Shown here piece after piece: positions 43,195-55,400 of a DNA stretch of 64,000 nt. Source of the DNA: Ophiura sarsii (lineage: Eukaryota > Echinodermata > Ophiuroidea > Amphilepidida > Ophiuridae); NCBI GenBank assembly GCA_035610835.1, contig CM069448.1:496001-560000 (forward strand), written 5' to 3'. The notes beneath the pieces were generated by a model. The model searched no databases, was not told where the DNA came from, and saw nothing but the letters and a program-made list of their open reading frames with translations. Positions within the stretch are counted from its first letter, which is position 1, and every line of letters starts with the position of its first letter. A program made the position numbers and the translations under genes.

Positions 43195-44808
43195 GTGGGT
43201 GGAGGTAATGTAGAGAGAGTTGGTGGAGGTGATGTGGAGAGAGTGGGTGGAGGTTATGTTGAGAGAGTGGGTGGAGGTGATGTGGAGAGAGTGGGTGGAG
43301 GTGATGTGGAGAGAGTGGGTGGAGGTGATGTGGAGAGAGTGGGTGGTGGTGATGTGGAGAGATTGGGTGGAGGTGATGTAGAGAGAGTGGATGGAGGTTA
43401 TGTGGAGAGAGTGGGAGGCGGTGATGTGAAGATAGTGGGTGGAGGTGATGTGGAGAGTGGGTGGAGGTTATGTGAAGAGAGTGTGTGGAGGTGATGTGAA
43501 GAGAGTGTGTGGAGGTTATGTGGAGAGACTGGGTGGAGGTGATGTGAAGATAATGGGTGGAGGTGATGTGAAGAGAGTGGGTTGAGGTTATGTGAAGAGA
43601 GTGTGTGGAGGTGATGTGAAGAGAGTGTGTGGAGGTGATGTGAAGAGAATGAGTGGAGGTGATGTGAAGAGAGTGGGTGGAGGTGATGTGAAGAGAGTGG
43701 GTGGAGGTGATGTGAAGAGAGTGGGTGGAGGTTATGTGAAGAGAGTGTGTGGAGGTGCTGTGAAGAGAATGGGTGGAGGTGATGTGAAGATAGTGGGTGG
43801 AGGTGATGTGAAGAGAGTAGGTGGAGGTTATGTGAAGTGAGTGGGTGGAGGTGATGTGGGGAGAGTGGGTGGAGATGATGTAGAGAGAGTGGGTGGAGGT
43901 TATGTGAAGAGAGTGTGTGGAGGTGATGTGGAGAGAGTGTGTGGAGGTTATGTGGAGAGACTGGGTAGAGGTGATGTGAAGATAATGGGTGGAGGTGATG
44001 TGAAGAGAGTGGGTTGAGGTTATGTGAAGAGAGTGTGTGGAGGTGATGTGAAGAGAGTGTGTGGAGGTGATGTGAAGAGAATGAGTGGAGGTGATGTGAA
44101 GAGAGTGGGTGGAGGTGATGTGAAGAGAGTGGGTGGAGGTGATGTGAAGAGAGTGGGTGGAGGTTATGTGAAGAGAGTGTGTGGAGGTGATGTGAAGAGA
44201 ATGGGTGGAGGTGATGTGAAGATAGTGGGTGGAGGTGATGTGAAGAGAGTAGGTGGAGGTTATGTGAAGTGAGTGGGTGGAGGTGATGTGGGGAGAGTGG
44301 GTGGAGATGATGTAGAGAGAGTGGGTGGAGGTTATGTGAAGAGAGTGTGTGGAGGTGATGTGGAGAGAGTGGGTGGAGGTTATGTGGAGAGAGTGTGTTG
44401 AGGTGATGTGGAAAGAGTGGGTGGAGGTTATGTGAAGAGAGTGTGTGGAGGTGATGTGGAGAGAATGGGTGGAAGTGATGTGGAGAGAATGGGTGGAGGT
44501 TATGTGAAGAGAGTGTGTGGAGGTGATGTAGAGAGAGTGGGTGGAGATGATGTGGAGAGAGTGGGTGGAGGTTATGTGGAGTGAGTGGGTGGAGGTGATG
44601 TGGAGAGTGGGTGGAGGTTATGCGGAGTGAGTGGGTTGAGGTTATGTAAAGAGAGTGGGTGTAGATGATGTGGAGAGAGCGGGTGGAGGTTATGTGGAGT
44701 GAGTGGGTGGAGGTGATGTGGAGAGTGGGTGGAGGTGATGTGGAGAGAGTGGTTGGAGGTGATGTGAAGAGAGTGGGTGGAGGTGATGTGAAGAGAGTGT
44801 GTGGAGGT
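43195..44808 (+). repeat. 24-bp satellite, block 2
   Basis: Same unit, with many VKR/VCGGDVKR-type variants. An internal duplication of 432 bp is visible: 43592-43840 and 44024-44272 carry the same ordered series of variants. Ends at GTGTGTGGAGGTG, directly fused to a retrotransposon. Confidence -1.
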
Positions 44809-45765
44809 GGGGTACCACAGGGTTCTATACTTGGGCCGCTTTTGTTTTTGCTTTACATAAATGATCTTCCCCTCTCCTCACCCACTTCCCTTTTCATAAT
44901 CTTTGCTGATGACACAAACATTCTTTTTTCTCACAGTGATCCTGATCAACTTGAAAACCTAATCAACAATGAGCTTAATAACATTTCAAATTGGTTTAAA
45001 CTATCCCTTAATATCGATAAAACTAACTTCATGATATTTAAAAATAAACATAGTAATAAACCTGATCTAAAATTTAAAATTGTAATTGATAATAATAATA
45101 TTGATAAAGTTGAAATAACTAAATTTCTTGGTATTCTAATTGACAATAATTTATCATGGAAGGCTCACACATCCCACATTACGAAAATAGTTTCCAAATA
45201 TAATGGTATCTTCCGCAAAATTAGAGCCTATCTAACCAAGGAATCTCTCCATACACTGTATACCACCCTTGTTTTACCATATTTATCTTACTGTACCCTT
45301 GTATGGGGAGATAGAAATAATGCAAACTTAGAATCCTTATTCATTCTGCAGAAGAAAATTATTAGAACTTGTACCAATTCCCTATGGCTTGAGCACACTA
45401 CTCCTCTCTTTGTATCCCTTAACAAGCTTAAAATCCGTGATATCTATACTTATCAACTTGCTATACATATGTACAGATACCACCACAAATTGTTACCCCT
45501 TGACCTCCCCGCCACCCTCTTTATCAATCAATCTGATATCCATAATTACAATACGCGTCATGCCACTGATATTTTCATTGCTTCCACTCATACCAAACTG
45601 GTTGAGAATACTTTCAGATCCCAAGGTCCACTTATTTGGAATAATATGAGCATCACTCTCAAAAACTGCAAGTCACTTGCTACATTTAAAACTCATCTAA
45701 AAAAATACATCCTACTCCAATATCGCTCTGAAATATTTAACAACGAGTATGCTTCAATTAAGTAA
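44809..45765 (+). pseudogene. reverse transcriptase C-terminal half fused in frame to satellite
   Basis: A 366-codon frame opens in satellite DNA at 44665 and passes without a stop into GVPQGSILGPLLFLLYIND, IIFADDTNILF, then FKLSLNIDKTNF, KFLGILIDNNLSW, YCTLVWGDRNNANLESL and GPLIWNNMSI to the stop at 45763-45765. The fingers and the first catalytic Asp are absent, so it cannot be an active polymerase. The in-frame join to the satellite peptide is probably chance. Confidence -1.
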
Positions 45766-46134
45766 CTTATTAATTTAATGTAAATGTCTGTCCAATGTTT
45801 TTGTCCTGCACCCTCGTTTTTTTTATGTATACACATATTCAGTGTATATCTTATAATTATTGTAATCTTATTTGTATAAACACCTCATACACTGTATCCA
45901 CGATCCGTATAATATAATCTGTTACTGTAACCTACATCTTATGCATAACTCCATATTATTGATATTATGTTATAAACTCTTATTAATTGATTGTAATTAT
46001 TCTATCATTGGGTGCCATCTTCCTCACGCTCTGCGTTTTAGATTGGCATCCACATCTCCTGTATTTTGTATTTATAAACCACTGTTATTGTATATGTTTA
46101 CCGAGATGGAAACAAATAAACTGAAACTGAAACT
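44809..46134 (+). mobile_element. 5'-truncated non-LTR retrotransposon, copy 2 of family II
   Basis: Begins inside the RT domain at GGGGTACCACAGGGTTCTAT and ends with (AACTGAA)n-type repeats (46113-46134). The region up to the tail matches 48063-49418 almost base for base, the clearest difference being a missing six-codon-size block around 45000 (LNK). The 5' breakpoint lies where satellite and element share GTGTGTGGAG. Confidence -1.
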
Positions 46135-46893
46135 GATGTAGAGAGAGTGGGTGGAGGTGATGTGGAGAGAGTGGGTGGAGGTGATGTGGAGAGTGGGTGG
46201 AGGTGATGTGGAGAGAGTGGTTGGAGGTGATGTGAAGAGAGTGGGTGGAGGTTATGTGAAGAGAGTGTGTGGAGGTGATGTGGAAAGAATGGGTGGAGGT
46301 GATGTGGAGAGAGAGTGTGGAGGTGATGTGGAGAGAGTTGGTGGAGGTGATGTGAAGAGAGTTGGTGGAGGTGATGTGGAGGGAGTTTGTGGAGGTGAGT
46401 GGGTAGAGGTGATGTGGAGAGAGATGGTGGAGGTGATGTGGAGAGTGGTGGAGGTTATGTGGAAAGAGGGGGTGGAGGTGATATGGAGAGAATTGGTGGA
46501 GGTAATGTGGGGAGAGTCGATGGAGATGATGTGGAGAGAGTGGGTGGAGGTGATGTGGAGAGAGAGTGTGGAGGTGATGTGGAAAGAATGGGTGGAGGTG
46601 ATGTGGAGAGAGAGTGTGGAGGTGATGTGGAGAGAGTTGGTGGAGGTGATGTGAAGAGAGTGGGTGGAGGTAATGTGGAGAGAGTTGGTGGAGGTGATGT
46701 GGAGAGAGTTGGTGGAGGTGATGTGAAGAGAGTTGGTGGAGGTGATGTGGAAAGAGTGGGTGGAGGCCTGATATGGAGAGAGTTGGTGGAGGTAATGTGG
46801 GGAGAGTCGATGGAGATGATGTGGAGAGAGTGGGTGGAGGTGATGTGGAGAGAGTGGGTGGAGGTGATGTGGAGAGAGTTGGTGGAGGTGATG
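46135..46893 (+). repeat. 24-bp satellite, block 3
   Basis: Same unit with more irregular variants (GAGAGAGAGTGTGG, GGAGGTAATGTGG). Two stretches around 46490-46620 and 46770-46860 share the variant GGGGAGAGTCGATGGAGATG. Confidence -1.
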
Positions 46894-47000
46894 TTTCAGT
46901 TTCAGTTTTATTTATTTTCATCTCGGTAAACATACAATAACAGAGGTTTATAAATACAAGAGATGCGGATGCCAGTCTAAAACGCAGAGCGTGAGGAAGA
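46894..47000 (-). mobile_element. short 3'-end fragment of family II retrotransposon, minus strand
   Basis: On the minus strand it reads from CATCTTCCTCACGCTCTGCG through TTTACCGAGATG to the AACTGAAACTGAAA tail, the same as 46011-46134. About 20 bp of satellite sequence follows at 47000-47021. Opposite in orientation to the other copies. Confidence -1.
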
Positions 47001-47021
47001 TGTGGAGAGAGTGGGTTGATG

Positions 47022-49027
47022 TAGGTTGACATCACGTAAACCCTGGGTCACATTAGGTATCCTTAAATCAATTAAAAATAAAGATAAACTATACAAGAAA
47101 TATATCACTAAACCTACTATTGACAATAAGATAAAATAAACTAAATTTAGAAATATATTAAATAACCTACTACGTGCATCAAAAAAGTCCCACATTACTT
47201 CTCAAATTGATTCTAATAAATGTAATATGAAAGACACATGGAGAACACTAAATAATCTTCTGGGTAGAAATAAACGTACTAAATTACCTGACTTTTTTAA
47301 TGATAAAGACGGTAATAAAATAACAGACTCAAGTGATATTGCTAATAAATTCAACCATTTTTTTACTAATATAGGCCCTAATCTCACGAGTAAAATATCT
47401 AATCCTGATGATGACTACACGTCTCCTTTAAAGTCGGTTAACCAAAAAATAGCATGTTCCTAAAACCAACTATTCCTGAAGAAATTCTAGACATTACAAA
47501 TAAACTTAAACAAAGTAATAGTTGTGGTTTTGATAATATCAGTAGCAGATTATTAAAAGCCGTTATCGATGATATCGCACCCATCCTCTCACACATCTTT
47601 AACAGGTCACTGGCCACAGGTATAGTCCCATCACAACTTAAAATAGCCAAAGTTATTCCCATTTTTAATTCAGGGGACAACAAATCTTTCAGCAATTATA
47701 GGCCGATTTCTATACTTCCATCCATCTAAAAAATACTCGAAAAAATTGTGTATGTACGCCTTTATGACTTCATTACTCTAAACAATATCCTTGCTTCAGG
47801 GCTAAAAGATCAACATACATGGCTATAAACGATCTATATTGCAGCATCACAAACGATCTAGACAACAAATTACACTGTCTTGGTATTTTTCTTGACCTCA
47901 GCAAGGCCTTCGATACCCTTAATCATGATATCCTTCTCCACAAACTCAATACTTACGGTATCAGAGGTCATGCAAATACTTGGATTGAAAGTTATCTTTC
48001 TGATAGGAAACAGCACGTTGTCTATAACCAAAGAACCTCTAGTGAAGGTAAAATAGTGTGTGGAGTACCACAGGGTTCTATACTTGGGCCGCTTTTGTTT
48101 TTGCTTTACATAAATGATCTTCCCCTCTCCTCACCCACTTCCCTTTTCATAATCTTTGCTGATGACACAAACATTCTTTTTCCTCAGCAGTGATCCTGAT
48201 CAACTTGAAAACCTAATCAACAATGAACTTAATAACATTTCAAATTGGTTTAAACTTAATAAACTATCCCTTAATATCGATAAAACTAACTTCATGATAT
48301 TTGAAAATAAACATAGTAATAAACCTGATCTAAACTTTAAAATTGTAATTGATAATAATAATATTGATAAAGTTGAAATAACTAAATTTCTTGGTATTCT
48401 ACTTGACAATAATTTATCATGGAAGGCTCACACATCCCACATTACGAAAATAGTTTCCAAATATAATAGTATCTTCCGCAAAATTAGAGCCTATCTAACC
48501 AAGGAATCTCTCCATACACTGTATACCACCCTTGTTTTACCATATTTATCTTCCTGTACCCTTGTATGGGGAGACAGAAATAATGCAAACTTAGAATCCT
48601 TATTCATTCTGCAGAAGAAAATTATTAGAACTTGTACCAATTCCCTATGGCTTGAGCACACCACTCCTCTTTGTATCCCTTAACAAGCTTAAAATCCGTG
48701 ATATCTATACTTATCAACTTGCTATACATATGTACAGATACCACCACAAATTGTTACCCCTTGACCTCCCCGCCACCCTCTTTATCAATCATTCTGATAT
48801 CCATAATTACAATACGCGTCATGCCACTGATATTCTCATTGCTCCCACTCATACCAAACTGGCTGAGAATACTTTCAGATCCCAAGGTCCACTTTAATAT
48901 TTGGAATAATATGAGCATCACTCTCAAAAACTGCAAGTCACTTGCTACATTTAAAACTCACCTAAAAAAATACATCCTACTCCAATATCGCTCTGAAATA
49001 TTTAACAACGAGTATGCTTCAATTAAG
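47022..49027 (+). pseudogene. reverse transcriptase with several frameshifts and stops
   Basis: Fragments in order: TWRTLNNLLGRNKRTKLPDF, FNHFFTNIGPNLTSKI, then after a frameshift near 47455 SCGFDNISSRLLKAVIDDIA, KVIPIFNSGDNKSFSNYRPI, a stop at 47727, then IFLDLSKAFDTLNHDILLHK, CGVPQGSILGPLLFLLYIND, FADDTNILF, a break near 48185, then KLNKLSLNIDKTNF, LVWGDRNNANLESLF and the C-terminal domain ending at AACGAGTATGCTTCAATTAAG. The catalytic Asp residues are present in fragments but the frame is broken at least four times. Confidence -1.
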
Positions 49028-49418
49028 TAACTTATTAATTTAATGTAAATGTCTGTCCAATGTTTTTGTCCTGCACCCTCTTTTTTTTATGTATACACAT
49101 ATTCAGTGTATATCTTATAATTAGTGTAATCTTATTTGTATAAACACCTCATACACTGTATCCACGATCCGTATAATATAATCTGTTACTGTAACCTACA
49201 TCTTATGTATAACTCCATTTTATTGATATTATGTTATAAACTCTTATTTATTGATTGTAATTATTCTATCATTGGGTGCCATCTTCCTCACGCTCTGCGT
49301 TTTAGATTAGCATCCACATCTCCTGTATTTTGTATATAATTATAAACCACTGTTATTGTAAGCTATTGTATATGTTTACCGAGATGGAAACAAATAAACT
49401 GAAACTAAACTGAAACTG
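47022..49418 (+). mobile_element. non-LTR retrotransposon, family II, longest copy
   Basis: Starts at GGTTGACATCACG (conceptual LTSRKPWVTLGILKS, the linker between endonuclease and RT) and ends with AACTGAAACTAAACTGAAACTG (49395-49417 region). The endonuclease domain is missing. Shares the 3' untranslated part and tail with 44809-46134. Confidence -1.
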
Positions 49419-52400
49419 AGAGTGGGGTGATGTGGAGAGAGTGGGTGGAGGTGATGTGAAGAGAGTGGGTGGAGGTGATGTGGAGAGAGTTGTTGGAGGT
49501 TATGTGGAGAGAGTGTGTGGAGGTGATGTGGAGAGAGTGGGTGGAGGGGATGTGGAGAGAGTCGATGGAGATGATGTGAAGAGATTGGGTGGAGGTTATG
49601 TGGAGAGAGTGGTGTGGAGGTGATGTGGAGAGAGTTGGTGGAGGTGATGTGGAGAGAGTTGTTGGAGGTGATTTGGAGAGAGTGGATGGAGGTGATGTGG
49701 AGAGAGTTGTTGGAGGTGATGTGGGGAGAGTGGGTGGAGGTGATGTGGAGAGAGTTGGTGGAGGTGATGTGGAGAGAGTTGGTGGAAGTGATGTGGAGAG
49801 AGTGTGTGGAGGTGATTTGGAGAGAGTGGATGGAGGTGATGTGGAGAGAGTTGTTGGAGGTGATGTGGGGAGATTTGGTGGAGGTGATGTGGAGAGAGTT
49901 GTTGGAGGTGATTTGGAGAGAGTGGATGGAGGTGATGTGGAGAGAGTTGGTGGAGGTGATTGGTGGAGGTGATGTGGAGATATTGGTGGAGGTGATGTGG
50001 AGAGAGTTAGTAGATAGTTGATGGAGAGAGTTGGATAAGGTAATGTGGAGAGAGTGGGTGGAGGTGAGTGAGTGGAGGTGGAGAGTTGGTGGAGGTGATG
50101 TGGAGAGCGTTGGTGGAGGTGATGTGGAGAGAGTGGGTGGAGGTGATGTGGAGAGAGTGGATGGAGGTGATGTGGAGAGAGTTGGAGGTGATTTGGAGAG
50201 AGTTGATGGAGGTGATGTGGAGAGAGTTGGTTGAGGTGATGTGGAGAGACTGGGTGGAGGTGATGTGGAGAGAGTTGGTGGAGGTGATGGGGAGAGAGTT
50301 GGTGGAGGTGAGGTGGAGAGAGTGAGCAGAGGTGATGTGGAGAGAGTGGTGGAGGTGATGTGGAGAGAGTGGGTGGGGGTGATGTGGAGAGAGTTGTTGG
50401 AGGTGATGTGGGGAGAGTGGGTGGAGGTGATGTGGAGCGAGTTGGTGGAGGTGATGTGGAGAGAGTTGTTGGAGGTGATTTGGAGAGAGTGGATGGAGGT
50501 GATGTGGAGAGAGTTGTTGAAGGTGATGTGGAGAGAGTGTGTGGAGGTGATTTGGAGAGTGTGTGGAGGTGATTTGGAGAGAGTGGATGGAGGTGATGTG
50601 GAGAGAGTTGTTGGAGGTGATTTGGAGAGAGTGGATGGAGGTGATGTGGAGAGAGTTGGTGGAGGTGATGTGGAGAGACTGGGTGGAGGTGATTTGGAGA
50701 GAGTTGGTGGAGGTGATGTGGAGAGAGTTGGTGGAGGTGATGTGGAGAGAGTTGTTGGAGGTGATTTGGAGAGAGTGGATGGAGGTGATGTGGAGAGAGT
50801 TGTTGGAGGTGATATGGGGAGAGTGGGTGGAGGTGATGTGGAGAGTTGGTGGAGGTGATGTGGAGAGAGTTGTTGGAGGTGATTTGGAGAGAGTGGATGG
50901 AGGTGATGTGGAGAGAGTTGGTGGAGGTGATGTGGAGAGAGTGGATGGAGGTGATGTGGAGAGAGTTGGTGGAGGTGATGTGAGAGACTGGGTGGAGGTG
51001 ATGTGGAGAGAGTTGGTGGAGGTGAGGTGGAGAGAGTGAGCAGAGGTGATGTGGAGAGAGTGGTGGAGGTGATGTGGAGAGAGTGGGTGGAGGTAATGTG
51101 GAGAGAGTTGGTGGAGGTGATGTGGAGAGAGTTGGGGGAGGTGATGTGGAGATATTGGTGGAGGTGATGTGGAGAGAGTTAGTAGATAGTTGATGAAGAG
51201 AGTTGGATAAGGTAATGTGGAGAGAGTTGGTGGAGGTGATTGGTGGAGGTGATGTGGAGATATTGGTGGAGGTGATGTGGAGAGAGTTAGTAGATAGTTG
51301 ATGGAGAGAGTTGGATAAGGTAATGTGGAGAGAGTGGGTGGAGGTGAGTGAGTGGAGGTGGAGAGTTGGTGGAGGTGATGTGGAGAGCGTTGGTGGAGGT
51401 GATGTGGAGAGAGTGGGTGGAGGTGATGTGGAGAGAGTGGATGGAGGTGATGTGGAGAGAGTTGGAGGTGATTTGGAGAGAGTTGATGGAGGTGATGTGG
51501 AGAGAGTTGGTGGAGGTGATGTGGAGAGACTGGGTGGAGGTGATGTGGAGAGAGTTGGTGGAGGTGATGTGGAGAGAGTTGGTGGAGGTGAGGTGGAGAG
51601 AGTGAGCAGAGGTGATGTGGAGAGAGTGGTGGAGGTGATGTGGAGAGAGTGGGTGGGGATGATGTGGAGAGAGTTGTTGGAGGTGATGTGGGGAGAGTGG
51701 GTGGAGGTGATGTGGAGCGAGTTGGTGGAGGTGATGTGGAGAGAGTTGTTGGAGGTGATTTGGAGAGAGTGGATGGAGGTGATGTGGAGAGAGTTGTTGG
51801 AGGTGATGTGGAGAGAGTGTGTGGAGGTGATTTGGAGAGAGTGTGTGGAGGTGATTTGGAGAGAGTGGATGGAGGTGATGTGGAGAGAGTTGTTGGAGGT
51901 GATTTGGAGAGAGTGGATGGAGGTGATGTGGAGAGAGTTGGTGGAGGTGATGTGGAGAGACTGGGTGGAGGTGATTTGGAGAGAGTTGGTGGAGGTGATG
52001 TGGAGAGAGTTGGTGGAGGTGATGTGGAGAGAGTTGTTGGAGGTGATTTGGAGAGAGTGGATGGAGGTGATGTGGAGAGAGTTGTTGGAGGTGATATGGG
52101 GAGAGTGGGTGGAGGTGATGTGGAGAGTTGGTGGAGGTGATGTGGAGAGAGTTGTTGGAGGTGATTTGGAGAGAGTGGATGGAGGTGATGTGGAGAGAGT
52201 TAGTAGATAGTTGATGGAGAGAGTTGGATAAGGTAATGTGGAGAGAGTGGGTGGAGGTGAGTGAGTGGAGGTGGAGAGTTGGTGGAGGTGATGTGGAGAG
52301 CGTTGGTGGAGGTGATGTGGAGAGAGTGGGTGGAGGTGATGTGGAGAGAGTGGATGGAGGTGATGTGGAGAGAGTTGGAGGTGATTTGGAGAGAGTTGAT

Positions 52401-55400
52401 GGAGGTGATGTGGAGAGAGTTGGTGGAGGTGATGTGGAGAGACTGGGTGGAGGTGATGTGGAGAGAGTTGGTGGAGGTGATGTGGAGAGAGTTGGTGGAG
52501 GTGAGGTGGAGAGAGTGAGCAGAGGTGATGTGGAGAGAGTGGTGGAGGTGATGTGGAGAGAGTGGGTGGGGATGATGTGGAGAGAGTTGTTGGAGGTGAT
52601 GTGGGGAGAGTGGGTGGAGGTGATGTGGAGCGAGTTGGTGGAGGTGATGTGGAGAGAGTTGTTGGAGGTGATTTGGAGAGAGTGGATGGAGGTGATGTGG
52701 AGAGTTGTTGGAGGTGATGTGGAGAGAGTGTGTGGAGGTGATTTGGAGAGAGTGTGTGGAGGTGATTTGGAGAGAGTGGATGGAGGTGATGTGGAGAGAG
52801 TTGTTGGAGGTGATTTGGAGAGAGTGGATGGAGGTGATGTGGAGAGAGTTGGTGGAGGTGATGTGGAGAGACTGGGTGGAGGTGATTTGGAGAGAGTTGG
52901 TGGAGGTGATGTGGAGAGAGTTGGTGGAGGTGATGTGGAGAGAGTTGTTGGAGGTGATTTGGAGAGAGTGGATGGAGGTGATGTGGAGAGAGTTGTTGGA
53001 GGTGATATGGGGAGAGTGGGTGGAGGTGATGTGGAGAGTTGGTGGAGGTGATGTGGAGAGAGTTGTTGGAGGTGATGTGGAGAGAGTGGGTGGGGATGAT
53101 GTGGAGAGAGTTGTTGGAGGTGATGTGGGGAGAGTGGGTGGAGGTAATGTGGAGAGAGTGGGTGGAGGTGAGTGAGTGGAGGTGGAGAGTTGGTGGAGGT
53201 GATGTGGAGAGAGTTGGTGGAGGTGATGTGGAGAGAGTGGGTGGAGGTGATGTGGAGAGAGTGGATGGAGGTGATGTGGAGAGAGTTGGAGGTGATTTGG
53301 AGAGAGTTGATGGAGGTGATGTGGAGAGAGTTGGTTGAGGTGATGTGGAGAGACTGGGTGGAGGTGATGTGGAGAGAGTTGGTGGAGGTGATGGGGAGAG
53401 AGTTGGTGGAGGTGAGGTGGAGAGAGTGAGCAGAGGTGATGTGGAGAGAGTGGTGGAGGTGATGTGGAGAGAGTGGGTGGGGGTGATGTGGAGAGAGTTG
53501 TTGGAGGTGATGTGGGGAGAGTGGGTGGAGGTGATGTGGAGCGAGTTGGTGGAGGTGATGTGGAGAGAGTTGTTGGAGGTGATTTGGAGAGAGTGGATGG
53601 AGGTGATGTGGAGAGAGTTGTTGGAGGTGATATGGGGAGAGTGGGTGGAGGTGATGTGGAGAGTTGGTGGAGGTGATGTGGAGAGAGTTGTTGGAGGTGA
53701 TTTGGAGAGAGTGGATGGAGGTGATGTGGAGAGAGTTGGTGGAGGTGATGTGGAGAGAGTGGATGGAGGTGATGTGGAGAGAGTTGGTGGAGGTGATGTG
53801 AGAGACTGGGTGGAGGTGATGTGGAGAGAGTTGGTGGAGGTGAGGTGGAGAGAGTGAGCAGAGGTGATGTGGAGAGAGTGGTGGAGGTGATGTGGAGAGA
53901 GTGGGTGGAGGTAATGTGGAGAGAGTTGGTGGAGGTGATGTGGAGAGAGTTGGGGGAGGTGATGTGGAGATATTGGTGGAGGTGATGTGGAGAGAGTTAG
54001 TAGATAGTTGATGAAGAGAGTTGGATAAGGTAATGTGGAGAGAGTTGGTGGAGGTGATTGGTGGAGGTGATGTGGAGATATTGGTGGAGGTGATGTGGAG
54101 AGAGTTAGTAGATAGTTGATGGAGAGAGTTGGATAAGGTAATGTGGAGAGAGTGGGTGGAGGTGAGTGAGTGGAGGTGGAGAGTTGGTGGAGGTGATGTG
54201 GAGAGCGTTGGTGGAGGTGATGTGGAGAGAGTGGGTGGAGGTGATGTGGAGAGAGTGGATGGAGGTGATGTGGAGAGAGTTGGAGGTGATTTGGAGAGAG
54301 TTGATGGAGGTGATGTGGAGAGAGTTGGTGGAGGTGATGTGGAGAGACTGGGTGGAGGTGATGTGGAGAGAGTTGGTGGAGGTGATGTGGAGAGAGTTGG
54401 TGGAGTTGAGGTGGAGAGAGTGAGCAGAGGTGATGTGGAGAGAGTGGTGGAGGTGATGTGGAGAGAGTGGGTGGGGATGATGTGGAGAGAGTTGTTGGAG
54501 GTGATGTGGGGAGAGTGGGTGGAGGTGATGTGGAGCGAGTTGGTGGAGGTGATGTGGAGAGAGTTGTTGGAGGTGATTTGGAGAGAGTGGATGGAGGTGA
54601 TGTGGAGAGAGTTGTTGGAGGTGATGTGGAGAGAGTGTGTGGAGGTGATTTGGAGAGAGTGTGTGGAGGTGATTTGGAGAGAGTGGATGGAGGTGATGTG
54701 GAGAGAGTTGTTGGAGGTGATTTGGAGAGAGTGGATGGAGGTGATGTGGAGAGAGTTGGTGGAGGTGATGTGGAGAGACTGGGTGGAGGTGATTTGGAGA
54801 GAGTTGGTGGAGGTGATGTGGAGAGAGTTGGTGGAGGTGATGTGGAGAGAGTTGTTGGAGGTGATTTGGAGAGAGTGGATGGAGGTGATGTGGAGAGAGT
54901 TGTTGGAGGTGATATGGGGAGAGTGGGTGGAGGTGATGTGGAGAGTTGGTGGAGGTGATGTGGAGAGAGTTGTTGGAGGTGATTTGGAGAGAGTGGATGG
55001 AGGTGATGTGGAGAGAGTTAGTAGATAGTTGATGGAGAGAGTTGGATAAGGTAATGTGGAGAGAGTGGGTGGAGGTGAGTGAGTGGAGGTGGAGAGTTGG
55101 TGGAGGTGATGTGGAGAGCGTTGGTGGTGATGTGGAGAGAGTTGATGGAGGTGATGTGGAGAGAGTGGATGGAGGTGATGTGGAGAGAGTTGGTGGAGGT
55201 GATGTGAGAGACTGGGTGGAGGTGATGTGGAGAGAGTTGGTGGAGGTGAGGTGGAGAGAGTGAGCAGAGGTGATTTGGAGAGAGTGGTGGAGGTGATGTG
55301 GAGAGAGTGGGTGGAGGTAATGTGGAGAGAGTTGGTGGAGGTGATGTGGAGAGAGTTGGGGGAGGTGATGTGGAGATATTGGTGGAGGTGATGTGGAGAG

